NCBI RefSeq assembly: GCF_021401125.1
Contig: NZ_JACBFQ010000001.1
Location: forward strand, 992,001 to 1,056,000
DNA length: 64,000 bases
Direction of reading: 5' to 3'
Origin: Xanthobacter sp. NM-59
GTDB taxonomy: Bacteria > Pseudomonadota > Alphaproteobacteria > Rhizobiales > Xanthobacteraceae
The notes beneath the pieces are model-generated. The model had not been told where the DNA came from, ran no database searches, and saw only the letters and a list, made by a program, of their open reading frames with translations. Shown piece after piece: positions 25,357 to 35,086 of this stretch. Each line of letters begins with the position of its first letter. Within the stretch, counting starts at the first letter, position 1. The position numbers were made by a program, and so were the translations under genes.

Positions 25357-26109
25357 ATGTCCGCATCCATGTCCGCATCCCGATCAGCCCCCACATCGAC
25401 GCACGCCCCGGTGCCTCGAGAAACCCTGGACGCCACCTTCCGGCCGCAGGACCCCGCGAGCCCACCTGTCCAATGGATGATCAGCGACGGTCTCGTGCCC
25501 TATGATGTGGCCCTGGCCACCATGGAAGCGCGCGTGGCCGCCATTGCCGACGGCACGGCGCGCGAGGCGGTGTGGCTGCTGGAGCATCCCCCGCTCTACA
25601 CGGCCGGAACCAGCGCCCGGCAGGAAGATCTGGTGGAGGCCCGCTTTCCCGTGTTCGATGCCGGGCGCGGCGGGCAGTTCACTTATCACGGCCCTGGCCA
25701 GCGGGTGGCCTATGTGATGCTGGACCTGCATCGGCGGGCCCCGGATGTGCGGCGCTATGTGAGCGCGCTCGAAGCGTGGCTGATCGGCACGCTCTCCGCC
25801 TTCAACGTCACCGGCGAGCGGCGCGAGGACCGGGTGGGCGTGTGGGTGCGCCGCCATGGGGACGAGGACAAGATCGCCGCCATCGGCATCCGCGTGCGCC
25901 GCTGGGTGACCTTCCACGGCATTTCGCTGAACGTGGAGCCGGACCTGTCGCACTTTGGCGGCATCGTGCCCTGTGGCGTGCGTGAGCACGGCGTGACGAG
26001 CCTTGCCGACCTCGGCATTCTGGTCAGCATGCCGGAAGTGGATTCCGTGCTGCGCGTGGCGTTCGGGGAGGTGTTCGGCCCGACCGAGCTGGCCGAAGCG
26101 CCACTGTGA
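25357..26109 (+). CDS. lipB: octanoyl-(acyl-carrier-protein):protein octanoyltransferase LipB
   Basis: LipB of about 250 residues. [20 protein letters not shown], the Lys in [14 protein letters not shown], and the catalytic Cys in [13 protein letters not shown] are all present. It transfers octanoate from ACP to lipoyl-domain lysines. The start is taken at ATG 25357 ([10 protein letters not shown]); ATG 25369 is an alternative, and the frame upstream is not LipB-like. It converges on gatB across a short hairpin. Confidence 0.93.
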   Translation: MSASMSASRSAPTSTHAPVPRETLDATFRPQDPASPPVQWMISDGLVPYDVALATMEARVAAIADGTAREAVWLLEHPPLYTAGTSARQEDLVEARFPVFDAGRGGQFTYHGPGQRVAYVMLDLHRRAPDVRRYVSALEAWLIGTLSAFNVTGERREDRVGVWVRRHGDEDKIAAIGIRVRRWVTFHGISLNVEPDLSHFGGIVPCGVREHGVTSLADLGILVSMPEVDSVLRVAFGEVFGPTELAEAPL

Positions 26110-26133
26110 GCACCCCGCCGGGTGGACGTGAGG

Positions 26134-26157
26134 GGGCGCCGCCTGGAAGCGGCGCCC
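26134..26157. terminator. hairpin between convergent lipB and gatB
   Basis: GGGCGCCGC and GCGGCGCCC form a perfect 9-bp stem around CTGGAA. There is no strong T-run, so it is a weak or bidirectional terminator. Confidence 0.5.
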
Positions 26158-26166
26158 GAACGAGCC

Positions 26167-27645
26167 TCAGATGCCCAGCTTGGCCTTCAGGATCTCGTTG
26201 AGAGCCTGCGGGTTGGCCTTGCCGCCGGACGCCTTCATGGCCTGGCCGACGAACCAGCCGAGCATGGTGGGCTTGGCCTGGACCTGGGCCACCTTGTCTG
26301 GGTTCTTGGCGATGATCTCGTCGACCACCTTCTCGATGGCGCCGGTGTCGGTCACCTGCTTCATGCCGCGCTCTTCGACCACCACCTTGGGGTCGCCGCC
26401 CTCGGTGTAGATGATCTCGAACAGGTCCTTGGCGATCTTGGAGGAGATGGTCTTCTCCGAGATCAGGTCCAGGATGGCGCCGAGCTGCTCGGGCGAGACC
26501 GGGGACGTGGTGACGTCCTTGCCATCCTTGTTCAAGCGGCCAAACAGCTCGTTGATGATGAAGTTGGCGGCGGCCTTGCCGTCACGCCCCTTTGCCACCT
26601 TCTCGAAGAAGTCGGCGGTGTCGCGCTCGGCCACCAGCACGCCCGCATCATAGGGCGAGAGGCCGTATTCGGAGATGAAGCGGGCCTTCTTCTCGTCCGG
26701 CAGCTCGGGCAGATGCTCCTTCAGGCCCTCGACGAAATCGGCCTTGATGTCGAGCGGCAGCAGGTCCGGATCGGGGAAGTAGCGATAATCGTGCGCCTCT
26801 TCCTTGGACCGCATGGAGCGCGTCTCGCCCTTATTGGGGTCGAACAGGCGCGTTTCCTGGTCGATGGAGCCGCCATCCTCCAGGATCTCGATCTGCCGGC
26901 GGGCCTCCACCTCAATGGCCTGGCCGATGAAGCGGATGGAGTTGACGTTCTTGATCTCGCAGCGCGTGCCCAGCCCCTCGCCGGGCCGGCGCACGGAAAC
27001 GTTCACGTCGGCGCGCAGGTTGCCCTTCTCCATGTCGCCGTCGCAGGTGCCGAGATAGCGCAGGATGGTGCGCAGCTTGGTCACATAGGCTTTCGCCTCC
27101 TCCGAGCAGCGCAGGTCCGGACGCGAGACGATCTCCATCAGCGCCACGCCGGACCGGTTGAGGTCCACGAAGCTCTGGGTGGGGGACAGGTCATGGATGG
27201 ACTTGCCGGCGTCCTGCTCCAGGTGCAGCCGCTCGATGCCCACGGTGATGCTCTCGCCGTCGGGCAGGTCCACGATCACCGCGCCCTCACCCACGATGGG
27301 GTATTTGAACTGGCTGATCTGGTAGCCCTGCGGCAGGTCCGGATAAAAATAGTTCTTCCGGTCGAACACGGAGTGCAGGTTGATCTGCGCCTTCAGGCCA
27401 AGGCCGGTGCGCACCGCCTGCGCCACGCATTCCTTGTTGATGACCGGCAGCATGCCGGGCATGGCCGCGTCCACCAGCGAGACGTGGTCGTTGGGCTCGC
27501 CGCCAAAAGCGGTGGCGGCGCCGGAGAAAAGCTTGGCGTTGGAGGCGACCTGAGCATGAACCTCCATGCCGATCACCACCTCCCAGTCGCCGGTGGCGCC
27601 GTGGATGAGTTTCTTGGCGTCGGCGGGGCGCGTGTGAACCGTCAT
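26167..27645 (-). CDS. gatB: Asp-tRNA(Asn)/Glu-tRNA(Gln) amidotransferase subunit B
   Basis: A 492-residue GatB with the N-terminal GMEVHAQV, the Mg2+/amidotransfer core ([50 protein letters not shown]) and the C-terminal YqeY-like tail ([15 protein letters not shown]). It transamidates mis-acylated Glu-tRNA(Gln) and/or Asp-tRNA(Asn), an essential step in most alphaproteobacteria. gatA and gatC are not in the window. Confidence 0.96.
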   Translation of the reverse strand: MTVHTRPADAKKLIHGATGDWEVVIGMEVHAQVASNAKLFSGAATAFGGEPNDHVSLVDAAMPGMLPVINKECVAQAVRTGLGLKAQINLHSVFDRKNYFYPDLPQGYQISQFKYPIVGEGAVIVDLPDGESITVGIERLHLEQDAGKSIHDLSPTQSFVDLNRSGVALMEIVSRPDLRCSEEAKAYVTKLRTILRYLGTCDGDMEKGNLRADVNVSVRRPGEGLGTRCEIKNVNSIRFIGQAIEVEARRQIEILEDGGSIDQETRLFDPNKGETRSMRSKEEAHDYRYFPDPDLLPLDIKADFVEGLKEHLPELPDEKKARFISEYGLSPYDAGVLVAERDTADFFEKVAKGRDGKAAANFIINELFGRLNKDGKDVTTSPVSPEQLGAILDLISEKTISSKIAKDLFEIIYTEGGDPKVVVEERGMKQVTDTGAIEKVVDEIIAKNPDKVAQVQAKPTMLGWFVGQAMKASGGKANPQALNEILKAKLGI

Positions 27646-27927
27646 CGTCGTCCTAGTCCATATCGCGGCGGTGCCGCATTCGTCTTGTGTTCACCTACTC
27701 CGCGAGAGCGCGTCGTGGCAACCATCGCGACGCCGCGGCGCACGGGCGGGCCTCACGAAAAGATGGGGGACAAGGGCGCGTTTCGCGAGCCATGGCCTGC
27801 CTTATTTTCTCTGTATCAGGGCCTTGCGCGGGCGCCCGGGCCACGCGGAACGACACGGCCCTGACGCGCGCGGCAGCCATTCAAAATGAGGAAACGGCCA
27901 TCACATGACGAGGGCGGAGGCGGCGAA

Positions 27928-29583
27928 ATGAATGTCCAGCCCGGCGGCGCGATCAGCGCGGGTGGCCGCGCGGCTGCTGTCTCCACATTTTCCAAGCGCA
28001 CGCGCCACGTCCAGATGAACGCCCATTTCACGCCAGGCGAGACGCTAGTGCTGACCTTCGCGCCGCGCGCGACCTTGCCCGGGGCGATCTGGGGCCTGGC
28101 CCCCATCCGCAGGCTAGGCCACTCCATCGTCTGTTTCGTCGACCTGGCCGACGCATGGTATCCCCAAACCGACATCCTGGAGTTGAAGGCGGCCATTGCG
28201 GACCGGCTTCGCAACTTTCGGCGCATCATCACCTATGGGCACAGCATGGGCGGGTATGCGGCGCTGAAGCACGGCGCGCTGTTCTCGGCCAAGCGCTCCG
28301 TGGCTCTGGGGCCCGCCTGGTCGGTCGCGCCGCAGGATGTGCAGGCCTTCGACGAGCGCCGGCCACGCCTTTATTACCGTCCCGATCTGCATGACGGCAT
28401 GGCGATCCAGGCCGGAGACGCCCCGCCTGATGCCATCGTCGTCTTCGATCCCAGCCACCGGGAAGACCGGCTGCACTTCCAGGCGATTGCCGCCGCCGTT
28501 CCGCAGGTGAGAGCGGTCCCCAACCGGTTTGTCGACCACAGCCTTCTGTCGCCCTGCATCGATTGTGGCGCCGGCACCGCCTTCGCACGGGAAGTGATCG
28601 AGGGCACCGGGCCGAGCGGCCTGCGCAACCTCATCCGGCAGTCGCGCGGCGCCTCGCCCCATTATGTGGCGCGTGCCCTCGCCCAGCTCGACCGCGCCGG
28701 GCGACAAAAGGCCGTCGGCATGATGGCGCGGACCTATGGGATGCCCCTCGCGGGCTTCGCGCCCGTCCAATCCGAATTGCGACGCCTCGGCTATGGCATT
28801 CCGGACCTGCCGGAGCGGCCCTGGCTCCAGGTATTTCGCAACGGAACCATGCAGGAGGCCCGCGCTGCGGCGAGGGGCCAGCCTCTGGATGCTTTCCGCA
28901 AGCCCGCCGATATCCGCCGCTGGCTCGCGATCCACGCAGCGGTGCATGATTATGTCCGCATCGGCGCGTTTGTGGACCATGTCCTGGCCAGGGGAGAGAG
29001 CACGGACCGCGAGTATTTTCGCTATGCGTCCATCATCATGTCCGGACCGGCCACTGGTGATCGGCACCAATGTCGCGCGGCCAGGCGGCTGCTGGCCAGG
29101 ATCCGCAACAAAAGATCCTATGCCTATGTCGCTTTGAAGATAAAAATCGACATCGCCATCCACAAACAGACGACCATTCCAGCGGAACTCTTTGTTTCGC
29201 GATACTCGAGGTCCGGCCGCCGGCTCACCTTGCCCGCGTTCAAGGGCGAGTTCATTCGCGGCATGGCGCTCGGGCTACCCCCCGGCACCTATGGCCTGAG
29301 CTACGACCTCGCCGCGGATGCGGACGTCGCGATCCATCTGGAAGGCGATGTCCTCGACAAAGGCGGCCACTCCCTCCGCAGCTCCCTCATCGGCAGGCTC
29401 ATGGCCTTCGCCCGCGCCCCGAAGCGGGTGCGCCGGCTGACCTCGGGGCAGCGCCCGCTGGTGATGCGGGTGCCAAAGAACGCGAAGAATATGGAAACCT
29501 TCATCAACATAATCATGAAGAGCGATGGACAGGCGGCAGGCCACACCATCCTGTTTCGCGAGGTGCACCTAGTGCGCCTGTAG
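27928..29583 (+). CDS. large alpha/beta-hydrolase-like protein of unknown function
   Basis: A 551-residue protein from ATG 27928, which has a GGAGGCGG ribosome site. Residues ~10-220 look like an alpha/beta hydrolase: YGHSMGGYAALKHGA carries the nucleophile elbow Ser, with FDPSHREDRLHF and FVDHSLLSP as possible Asp and His regions. The remainder (helical middle, then a beta-rich C-terminal part) has no family I recognise. No signal peptide is seen. It precedes a KpsS-like capsule gene by 314 bp in the same direction, so a role in surface glycan production is possible but unproven. Confidence 0.7.
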   Translation: MNVQPGGAISAGGRAAAVSTFSKRTRHVQMNAHFTPGETLVLTFAPRATLPGAIWGLAPIRRLGHSIVCFVDLADAWYPQTDILELKAAIADRLRNFRRIITYGHSMGGYAALKHGALFSAKRSVALGPAWSVAPQDVQAFDERRPRLYYRPDLHDGMAIQAGDAPPDAIVVFDPSHREDRLHFQAIAAAVPQVRAVPNRFVDHSLLSPCIDCGAGTAFAREVIEGTGPSGLRNLIRQSRGASPHYVARALAQLDRAGRQKAVGMMARTYGMPLAGFAPVQSELRRLGYGIPDLPERPWLQVFRNGTMQEARAAARGQPLDAFRKPADIRRWLAIHAAVHDYVRIGAFVDHVLARGESTDREYFRYASIIMSGPATGDRHQCRAARRLLARIRNKRSYAYVALKIKIDIAIHKQTTIPAELFVSRYSRSGRRLTLPAFKGEFIRGMALGLPPGTYGLSYDLAADADVAIHLEGDVLDKGGHSLRSSLIGRLMAFARAPKRVRRLTSGQRPLVMRVPKNAKNMETFINIIMKSDGQAAGHTILFREVHLVRL

Positions 29584-29897
29584 CGGACGGCTCCAAACAC
29601 CTTGGCTCTCGGCGACGAACACGACGATGCGACCACCCAATCCGCACGCCCAGCTCCTGATGCCCCGCCTCTCGCGGTACCGCATGGCGGCGGCATTTGT
29701 GGCAGCGGACGCGATCTCTTTGGGCAGACCTTGACGTTGCGCAACTGCAAAACAGGTTTAAGAGAAGGCGGCCGCGACCCGCGCGAGGGCGTTTTCGTGC
29801 GTGCGGGACTGACGGTGCCGGGAAACGAAAGTGCGCTGCGCGAGGCGCTGCGGCCCGGGGCCGGAGGGGGCGCCATGAGGGAGGATGGAGAGATCGC
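29584..29897. other. 314-bp intergenic region
   Basis: I see no gene or clear terminator between the hydrolase-like gene and the capsule-type gene. A TTGACG word near 29731 could be a -35 element, but no good -10 element follows. Confidence 0.35.
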
Positions 29898-31193
29898 ATG
29901 CGGGGTCTAGAGCCGGCGTCTCAGCCGGTGACGTCGGACGACCGCCTCGCGCCCGGTCAGGATGCGCACGGCCGTGTGGTCCTGATGCTTCAGGGGGCCG
30001 CCTCGCAATTCCATTGGGGCCTTGCCTGCGCGCTGGAAAGCCGTGGCGCGCGCATCCTCAAGGTGCATCTTTGCGCTGCGGAGTGGGTGTTCTGGCCCGG
30101 CAAGGCTGTGTCTTATCGCGGGCGCCCGCGGAATTGGCGCCAGTTCGTCTCCCGCCTGATGCGCGAAAACGGTGTCACGGACCTGGTGCTGTTCGGCGAT
30201 TGCCGCTTCTACCACGCCGAGGCGATTGTCGTGGCGCGCGCCCTTGGGATTCGCCGGCACCTGTTCGAGGATGGGTATCTGCGCCCCCACTGGATTACGC
30301 TTGAGCACGAGGGGGTGAACGCATTCTCTGATTTCCCCCGTGACCCGCAGGTGCTGCTGGCCGAAGCCGCGCTGCTCGGCCCGGCTCCGAAGGCGCGCAT
30401 CTTCCATGACCGATTCGCGCTGCGGGCGGTCTGGGACGTGGCCTGGAATTCAAACCTGCTGCTGGGTGCCCTCGCCTATCCCCACTACCGTCGGCACACC
30501 ATGCCCCATCCGGTGCTGGAATATGCCGGCTGGCTGCGCCAATTCGCGCGCGAGCGCGCCATCACCAAGCGCGACAGCGCCACGCGCAAGGCGCTGAAGG
30601 ACTCGCACGCACCGTACTACATCCTGCCCCTCCAGCTGGATGGCGACTTCCAGATTCGCGTCCATTCCGACTTCCGCGACATGACGGAAGCCACGGAACT
30701 CGTCTTCGCCTCGTTCGCGCGGGCGGCGCCGGCCCATGCGCGCCTGCTGGTGAAGCGCCATCCCTTCGACGTGCCCTTGCGCGACCGGGGCCGCCAGATC
30801 GAGAAGCTCGCGGCGCGCCACGGCTTCGCCGACCGCCTCGTCTTCGTGGAGAGCGGGGATATCGTGCCCCTGATCGCGACCTCCTCCGGCACGCTGGTGA
30901 TCAACTCCACCTCGGCCACCTTCGCGTTGAACCAGGGGGTGCCGCTGAAGGTGCTGGGCCGCGCGACCTACGACATTCCCGGCCTCGCCTTCCAGGGCTC
31001 CCTGGACGATTTCTGGACCAAGGCGGAACCGCCGGACCCGGAGCTGTGGGCGGCGTACAAGCGCGTGCTGCTGGAGCGCACCCAGATCAACGGCCGCTTC
31101 TTCTGCGACGACGGCATCGCCGCCGCCATCGCCGGCGCGACGCGGCGCATCCTCTCCACACCCGCCCCGGCACCGGCCGACAGCCCCCGATGA
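29898..31193 (+). CDS. capsule polysaccharide biosynthesis/export protein, KpsS/WcbO-like
   Basis: A 431-residue protein of the capsule-synthesis (KpsS/LipB-type) family: VLMLQGAASQFHWGLACAL at the N terminus, FGDCRFYHAEAIVVARALG and FEDGYLRPHWITLE follow, then YYILPLQLDGDFQIRVHSDF, LLVKRHPFD and the nucleotide-sugar-type ending VINSTSATFALNQGVPLKVLG. KpsS-type proteins are beta-Kdo transferases that build the lipid linker of group 2 capsules. Its stop overlaps the ATG of an SDR gene, the same pairing as wcbO-wcbP in Burkholderia capsule loci. No other capsule export genes are in the window. Confidence 0.8.
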   Translation: MRGLEPASQPVTSDDRLAPGQDAHGRVVLMLQGAASQFHWGLACALESRGARILKVHLCAAEWVFWPGKAVSYRGRPRNWRQFVSRLMRENGVTDLVLFGDCRFYHAEAIVVARALGIRRHLFEDGYLRPHWITLEHEGVNAFSDFPRDPQVLLAEAALLGPAPKARIFHDRFALRAVWDVAWNSNLLLGALAYPHYRRHTMPHPVLEYAGWLRQFARERAITKRDSATRKALKDSHAPYYILPLQLDGDFQIRVHSDFRDMTEATELVFASFARAAPAHARLLVKRHPFDVPLRDRGRQIEKLAARHGFADRLVFVESGDIVPLIATSSGTLVINSTSATFALNQGVPLKVLGRATYDIPGLAFQGSLDDFWTKAEPPDPELWAAYKRVLLERTQINGRFFCDDGIAAAIAGATRRILSTPAPAPADSPR

Positions 31194-31972
31194 GTGCCCC
31201 CCCGGCCCCCCGTCATATCGTCATCACTGGCGCCTCAGGCGGGCTGGGTGCGGCCTTCGCCCGGCATTATGCGGCCCCCGGCGTGCACCTGCTGCTGATC
31301 GCCCGCGGCGCCGAGCGGCTGGAGCCGACCACCGCCGCCTGCATCGCCGCCGGGGCCCAGGTCACGGCACTCGCATGCGACGTGCGCGACGGTGAGCGCC
31401 TCGCGGCCGCGCTGGCCGTGCACGATGCCGCCCACCCCGTGGACCTGGTGGTGGCCAATGCGGGCGTGGAAGCCAGCGTCGGCCCCGATGGCGCGCCCGA
31501 ACCCCTCGACGCGGTCCTGGCCCAGATCGAAACTAATCTCTCCGGGGCACTCGCCACCGTCGTGCCCCTGCTGCCGGCCATGCAGGCCCGGCGGCGCGGC
31601 GGCATCATCCTGGTGTCCTCCCTGGCCGCCTTGGAACCCTTGGCCGACCAGCCCGCTTATTGCGCCAGCAAGGCCGGACTTCTCGCCTGGGGTGAGGCGG
31701 CGCGGCCGTGGCTGCGGCGCTTCGGCATCTGCGTCACGGTGGCCTGCCCCGGCTTCCTCACCACCGGCATGAGCGACCACTATGAAGGCTGGCGCCCGCT
31801 GGAATGGAGCGCCGACAAGGCCGCCCGCCACATCGCCCGAGCCGCCGCCCGCGGACGCGGACGGGTGGACTTCCCATGGCCACTGGTAGCCCTGATCGGC
31901 CTCGGCAAGCTGGCCCCACGGCCCTTGCGCGAAGCCGTGCGCGACCTGCTGTTCCGGCTGAGCGTGCATTAG
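31190..31972 (+). CDS. short-chain dehydrogenase/reductase coupled to the KpsS-like gene
   Basis: A 260-residue classical SDR with cofactor motif TGASGGLGAAFA, NAG in VVANAGVE, catalytic Ser in ILVSSLAAL and the YCASK active site. Its ATG overlaps the upstream stop (ATGA), so it is translated together with the KpsS-like protein. It resembles WcbP-type SDRs of capsule loci and probably reduces or oxidises a glycan or lipid-linker intermediate (inference from coupling). Confidence 0.85.
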   Translation: MSAPPAPRHIVITGASGGLGAAFARHYAAPGVHLLLIARGAERLEPTTAACIAAGAQVTALACDVRDGERLAAALAVHDAAHPVDLVVANAGVEASVGPDGAPEPLDAVLAQIETNLSGALATVVPLLPAMQARRRGGIILVSSLAALEPLADQPAYCASKAGLLAWGEAARPWLRRFGICVTVACPGFLTTGMSDHYEGWRPLEWSADKAARHIARAAARGRGRVDFPWPLVALIGLGKLAPRPLREAVRDLLFRLSVH

Positions 31973-32347
31973 GGCGTTTCCACGCGACGGGGGCACCGGC
32001 GCGCGTGAAGGAAACGCCCGGAAACACGCGAATAGCTGGCTTCTGCATTTCCATGAAAAACTGAAGCAGCCTCGTGCCCCTGCGCGCGAAGGCGAATCGA
32101 GCTTTGCGTGAAGGGGGCGCGTCGACGGGCTCAGCCATGGCCCTGCCTGTGAAGCCTTTGAGCGGTCATCCGGGGCCGGGAGCTTGCGCACGCCCTGGCA
32201 GGCCATCCGCCCCCGCACCGAGAGAATCAGCCGCCCGCCATGAAGGGAGCGGTGAAGGGGGCTGTGCGTAGCGGAAGCCGGGCGCGCCCACGCCCTATGG
32301 AAATGCCGCCAATTACGCTACCTCTGGGGCGGCTGGGGGGAGAGCTC
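31973..32347. other. 375-bp intergenic region
   Basis: No gene is supported. Frames running into the next gene from 32240 or 32297 are possible N-terminal extensions, but the strong GGGGGGAGAGCTC ribosome site favours the start at 32348. Confidence 0.4.
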
Positions 32348-33346
32348 ATGGTGTCGGACCGGGACGTGGCGCGGATGGCCGCCATCGCCGTGCTTGTGGT
32401 GGCGGGCTTCTACTTTGCATGGCAGCTCGCCAGCGTGTTTCTCACCGTTTTCGCGGCGCTGCTGGTGGCCCTGGCGCTGCACACCCTCGCGGTGCCCTTC
32501 GCCCGGCTGACTCGCATTCGCGAGCAATATGCCGTCTTTCCCGTGGCGCTGCTCGTTTTGGGGGCCCTGGGGCTGGTGGGCTACCAGTTCGGCTCCACCA
32601 TCCAGACCCAGGTGAGCGCCCTGATCGAGGACCTGCCGACGGCCTGGGCGGTGTTCGAGGCGCGCTTCCACCTCAGCCAGATGATGCCCGAGCTGCTGCA
32701 GCGGGCGGAGGCGGCGGCGCCGTCCAGCTCGGTCATCCTCACCGCCGTGCAGAACTTCACCAGCAATCTGGCACAGGTGCTGGTGGGCCTGTTCCTGGTC
32801 GTGGTCGGCGGGCTCTATTTCGCGGTGGAACCAAAGCTTTACCGCAAGCTGTTCCTGGCCTTCTGGCGAGAGGCGGAACGCCCGCGCGTGCTGCAGCGCC
32901 TGACGCTGATCACCGATGATCTGCGTAGCTTCCTGAAGGCGCAGGTCATCGCCATGCTGGTGGTGGGCGTGCTCACCTTCATCGGGCTGACGGTGCTGGG
33001 CATTCCCTCCGCTCTGGCCCTCGCCCTGTTCGCCTCCCTGGCCGAATTCGTGCCCATGGTGGGACCCGTGGTGTCGGCCATCCCGGCCCTGCTCATCGCG
33101 CTGACGCTCGGCCTGGATTCGGCCCTGTGGACGCTCGCCATGTTCGTCGCGGTTCAGCAGACCGAGAGCAACATCATCACGCCGCTGCTCCAGCAGCGCA
33201 TGGTGTCGCTGCCGCCGGCGGTGACATTGTTCGCGGTGGTGGTGTTCGGCAGTCTGTTCGGCGCTCTCGGGGTACTGTTGGCGACCCCGCTCACCGTGCT
33301 GGTGTTCGCCGCCTTCCGCGAGCCGGGCGCGCAGCGCGCCGAATGA
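32348..33346 (+). CDS. AI-2E family transporter (PerM/YdiK type)
   Basis: A 332-residue membrane protein of the AI-2E transporter family: two N-terminal helices, a soluble central segment (IEDLPTAWAVFEARFHLSQ), then LFASLAEFVPMVGPVVSAIP and QQTESNIITPLLQQRMVSLPP, the family signature. The family contains exporters of unknown or diverse cargo, and the name does not prove autoinducer transport. A strong ribosome site fixes the start. Confidence 0.88.
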   Translation: MVSDRDVARMAAIAVLVVAGFYFAWQLASVFLTVFAALLVALALHTLAVPFARLTRIREQYAVFPVALLVLGALGLVGYQFGSTIQTQVSALIEDLPTAWAVFEARFHLSQMMPELLQRAEAAAPSSSVILTAVQNFTSNLAQVLVGLFLVVVGGLYFAVEPKLYRKLFLAFWREAERPRVLQRLTLITDDLRSFLKAQVIAMLVVGVLTFIGLTVLGIPSALALALFASLAEFVPMVGPVVSAIPALLIALTLGLDSALWTLAMFVAVQQTESNIITPLLQQRMVSLPPAVTLFAVVVFGSLFGALGVLLATPLTVLVFAAFREPGAQRAE

Positions 33347-33526
33347 GGCGCGGCGCACGCCCACGGGCCTTGCGCACGCCGGCGGAACAAGCGCGAGCGT
33401 GAGCGGCGGGGGCCTGCGGCGCCGCGCCCGGCATCGCCCCCGTTTGCCTCCACGAGACAGCCGTGTATGGTCGCGCGCCCCAAAGCGCGCCCAGGGCGCG
33501 CCCCGACGTGCTGAAGAGATGCCCAT

Positions 33527-34897
33527 ATGGCCCGCGATACGCTCGACGCGACTCCCATAACCTCCCGCGACGAACTGATCGCCTGGATGGAACAGGGCAA
33601 CAAACCGGAAAGCGCTTTCCGCATCGGCACCGAGCACGAGAAGATCCCCTTCACCCTCGCCCGCCACGAGCCGGTGCCCTATGAGGGGCCCAAGGGCATC
33701 CGCAAGCTCCTTGAGGGCATGCGCCTCCTGCTCGGCTGGGAGCCGATCATGGAGGGCGAGCACATCATCGGCCTCGCGGACGTGACCGGCGGCGGCGCCA
33801 TCTCGCTGGAGCCGGGCGGGCAGTTCGAGCTCTCCGGCGCGCCGCTCACCACCATTCACGAGACCTGCGCCGAGCTGAACGCCCACCTGGCCCAGGTGCG
33901 GGAAGTGGCGCAGCCCCTCGGCATCGGCTTCCTCGGCATCGGCATGAGCCCCAAATGGACCCGCGCGGAGACGCCGGTCATGCCCAAGGGCCGCTACAAG
34001 ATCATGGCCAATTACATGCCCAAGGTGGGCACGCTCGGCCTCGACATGATGTTCCGCACCTGCACCGTGCAGGTGAATCTCGACTTCTCCAGCGAAGCCG
34101 ACATGGTGAAGAAGATGCGCGTGGGCCTGGCCTTGCAGCCGGTGGCCACCGCCTTGTTCGCCAACTCCCCCTTCACCGAGGGCAAGCCCAACGGCCTGTT
34201 GTCCTTCCGCTCGGAGATCTGGCGCGACACGGACAATGCCCGCTCGGGCATGCTGCCCTTCGCCTTCGAGGACGGGTTCGGCTTCGAGCGCTATGTGGAC
34301 TATGCCCTCGACGTGCCCATGTATTTCGTAAAGCGCGGCGACAGCTATATCGACGTGGCCGGCAGCTCCTTCCGCGATCTCCTGGCCGGCCGGCACCCTG
34401 CTTTGCCGGGCCAGACCGCGACCCTTTCGGATTGGGTGAATCACCTCTCCACCATCTTCCCCGAGGTGCGGCTGAAGCGCTTCCTGGAGATGCGTGGCGC
34501 CGATGCGGGCCCCTGGGCCACCTTGTGCGCGCTGCCCGCCTTGTGGGCCGGCCTGCTCTACGATCACAAGAGCCTCGACGCCGCCTGGGAGCTGGTGAAG
34601 GACTGGACCGCCGAGGAACGCCAGCAGTTGCGGGATGACGTGCCCCGTCTCGCGCTCCATGCGGAAATCCGCGGGCGCAAGCTGCGGGAAGTGGCTCGCG
34701 AGGTCCTGGCCCTCTCCAGCGCCGGCCTCGCGCGGCGCAGGCACCTGGACCGCCAGGGCCGGGATGAAACCCGCTTCCTGGCCCCCCTCGAGGAAGCCGC
34801 TTTCTCCGGCCGCTCACCGGCAGAGGCGCTGCTGGATCACTTCCATGGCGACTGGGCCGGCTCGGTGGAGCCCGCATTCTCAGCCCTCGCCTACTGA
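33527..34897 (+). CDS. gshA: glutamate-cysteine ligase (alphaproteobacterial/plant-type)
   Basis: A 456-residue GshA of the plant/alphaproteobacterial class: FRIGTEHEKIPF near residue 33, LEPGGQFELSGAPL, FLGIGMSPKW, MPKGRYKIM and the dense SFRSEIWRDTDNARSGMLPFAFEDGFG block. It makes gamma-glutamylcysteine, the first and rate-limiting step of glutathione synthesis. It stands alone on the plus strand. Confidence 0.95.
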   Translation: MARDTLDATPITSRDELIAWMEQGNKPESAFRIGTEHEKIPFTLARHEPVPYEGPKGIRKLLEGMRLLLGWEPIMEGEHIIGLADVTGGGAISLEPGGQFELSGAPLTTIHETCAELNAHLAQVREVAQPLGIGFLGIGMSPKWTRAETPVMPKGRYKIMANYMPKVGTLGLDMMFRTCTVQVNLDFSSEADMVKKMRVGLALQPVATALFANSPFTEGKPNGLLSFRSEIWRDTDNARSGMLPFAFEDGFGFERYVDYALDVPMYFVKRGDSYIDVAGSSFRDLLAGRHPALPGQTATLSDWVNHLSTIFPEVRLKRFLEMRGADAGPWATLCALPALWAGLLYDHKSLDAAWELVKDWTAEERQQLRDDVPRLALHAEIRGRKLREVAREVLALSSAGLARRRHLDRQGRDETRFLAPLEEAAFSGRSPAEALLDHFHGDWAGSVEPAFSALAY

Positions 34898-35086
34898 CCC
34901 CGTCCCTTACGCTGAACAGCCATGCACTCATCGCATGGCGAAGACGGCAGACGGCGCGAGCTTCGCCTTTAGGATAGGGATGACTCGCGTCGGCGGTGCG
35001 CGCCCTCTCAATGGGCAGGGCCGGACGAGGCCCCTCCCACCAAACGCCGAAGCCTCCCAGCTCCGGAAGGCTTCCTGGAGCAGCCC

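Noticed and set aside
32318-34744. 808-codon minus-strand open frame
   Set aside because: Antisense to the AI-2E-family gene and gshA; composition is that of a shadow frame.
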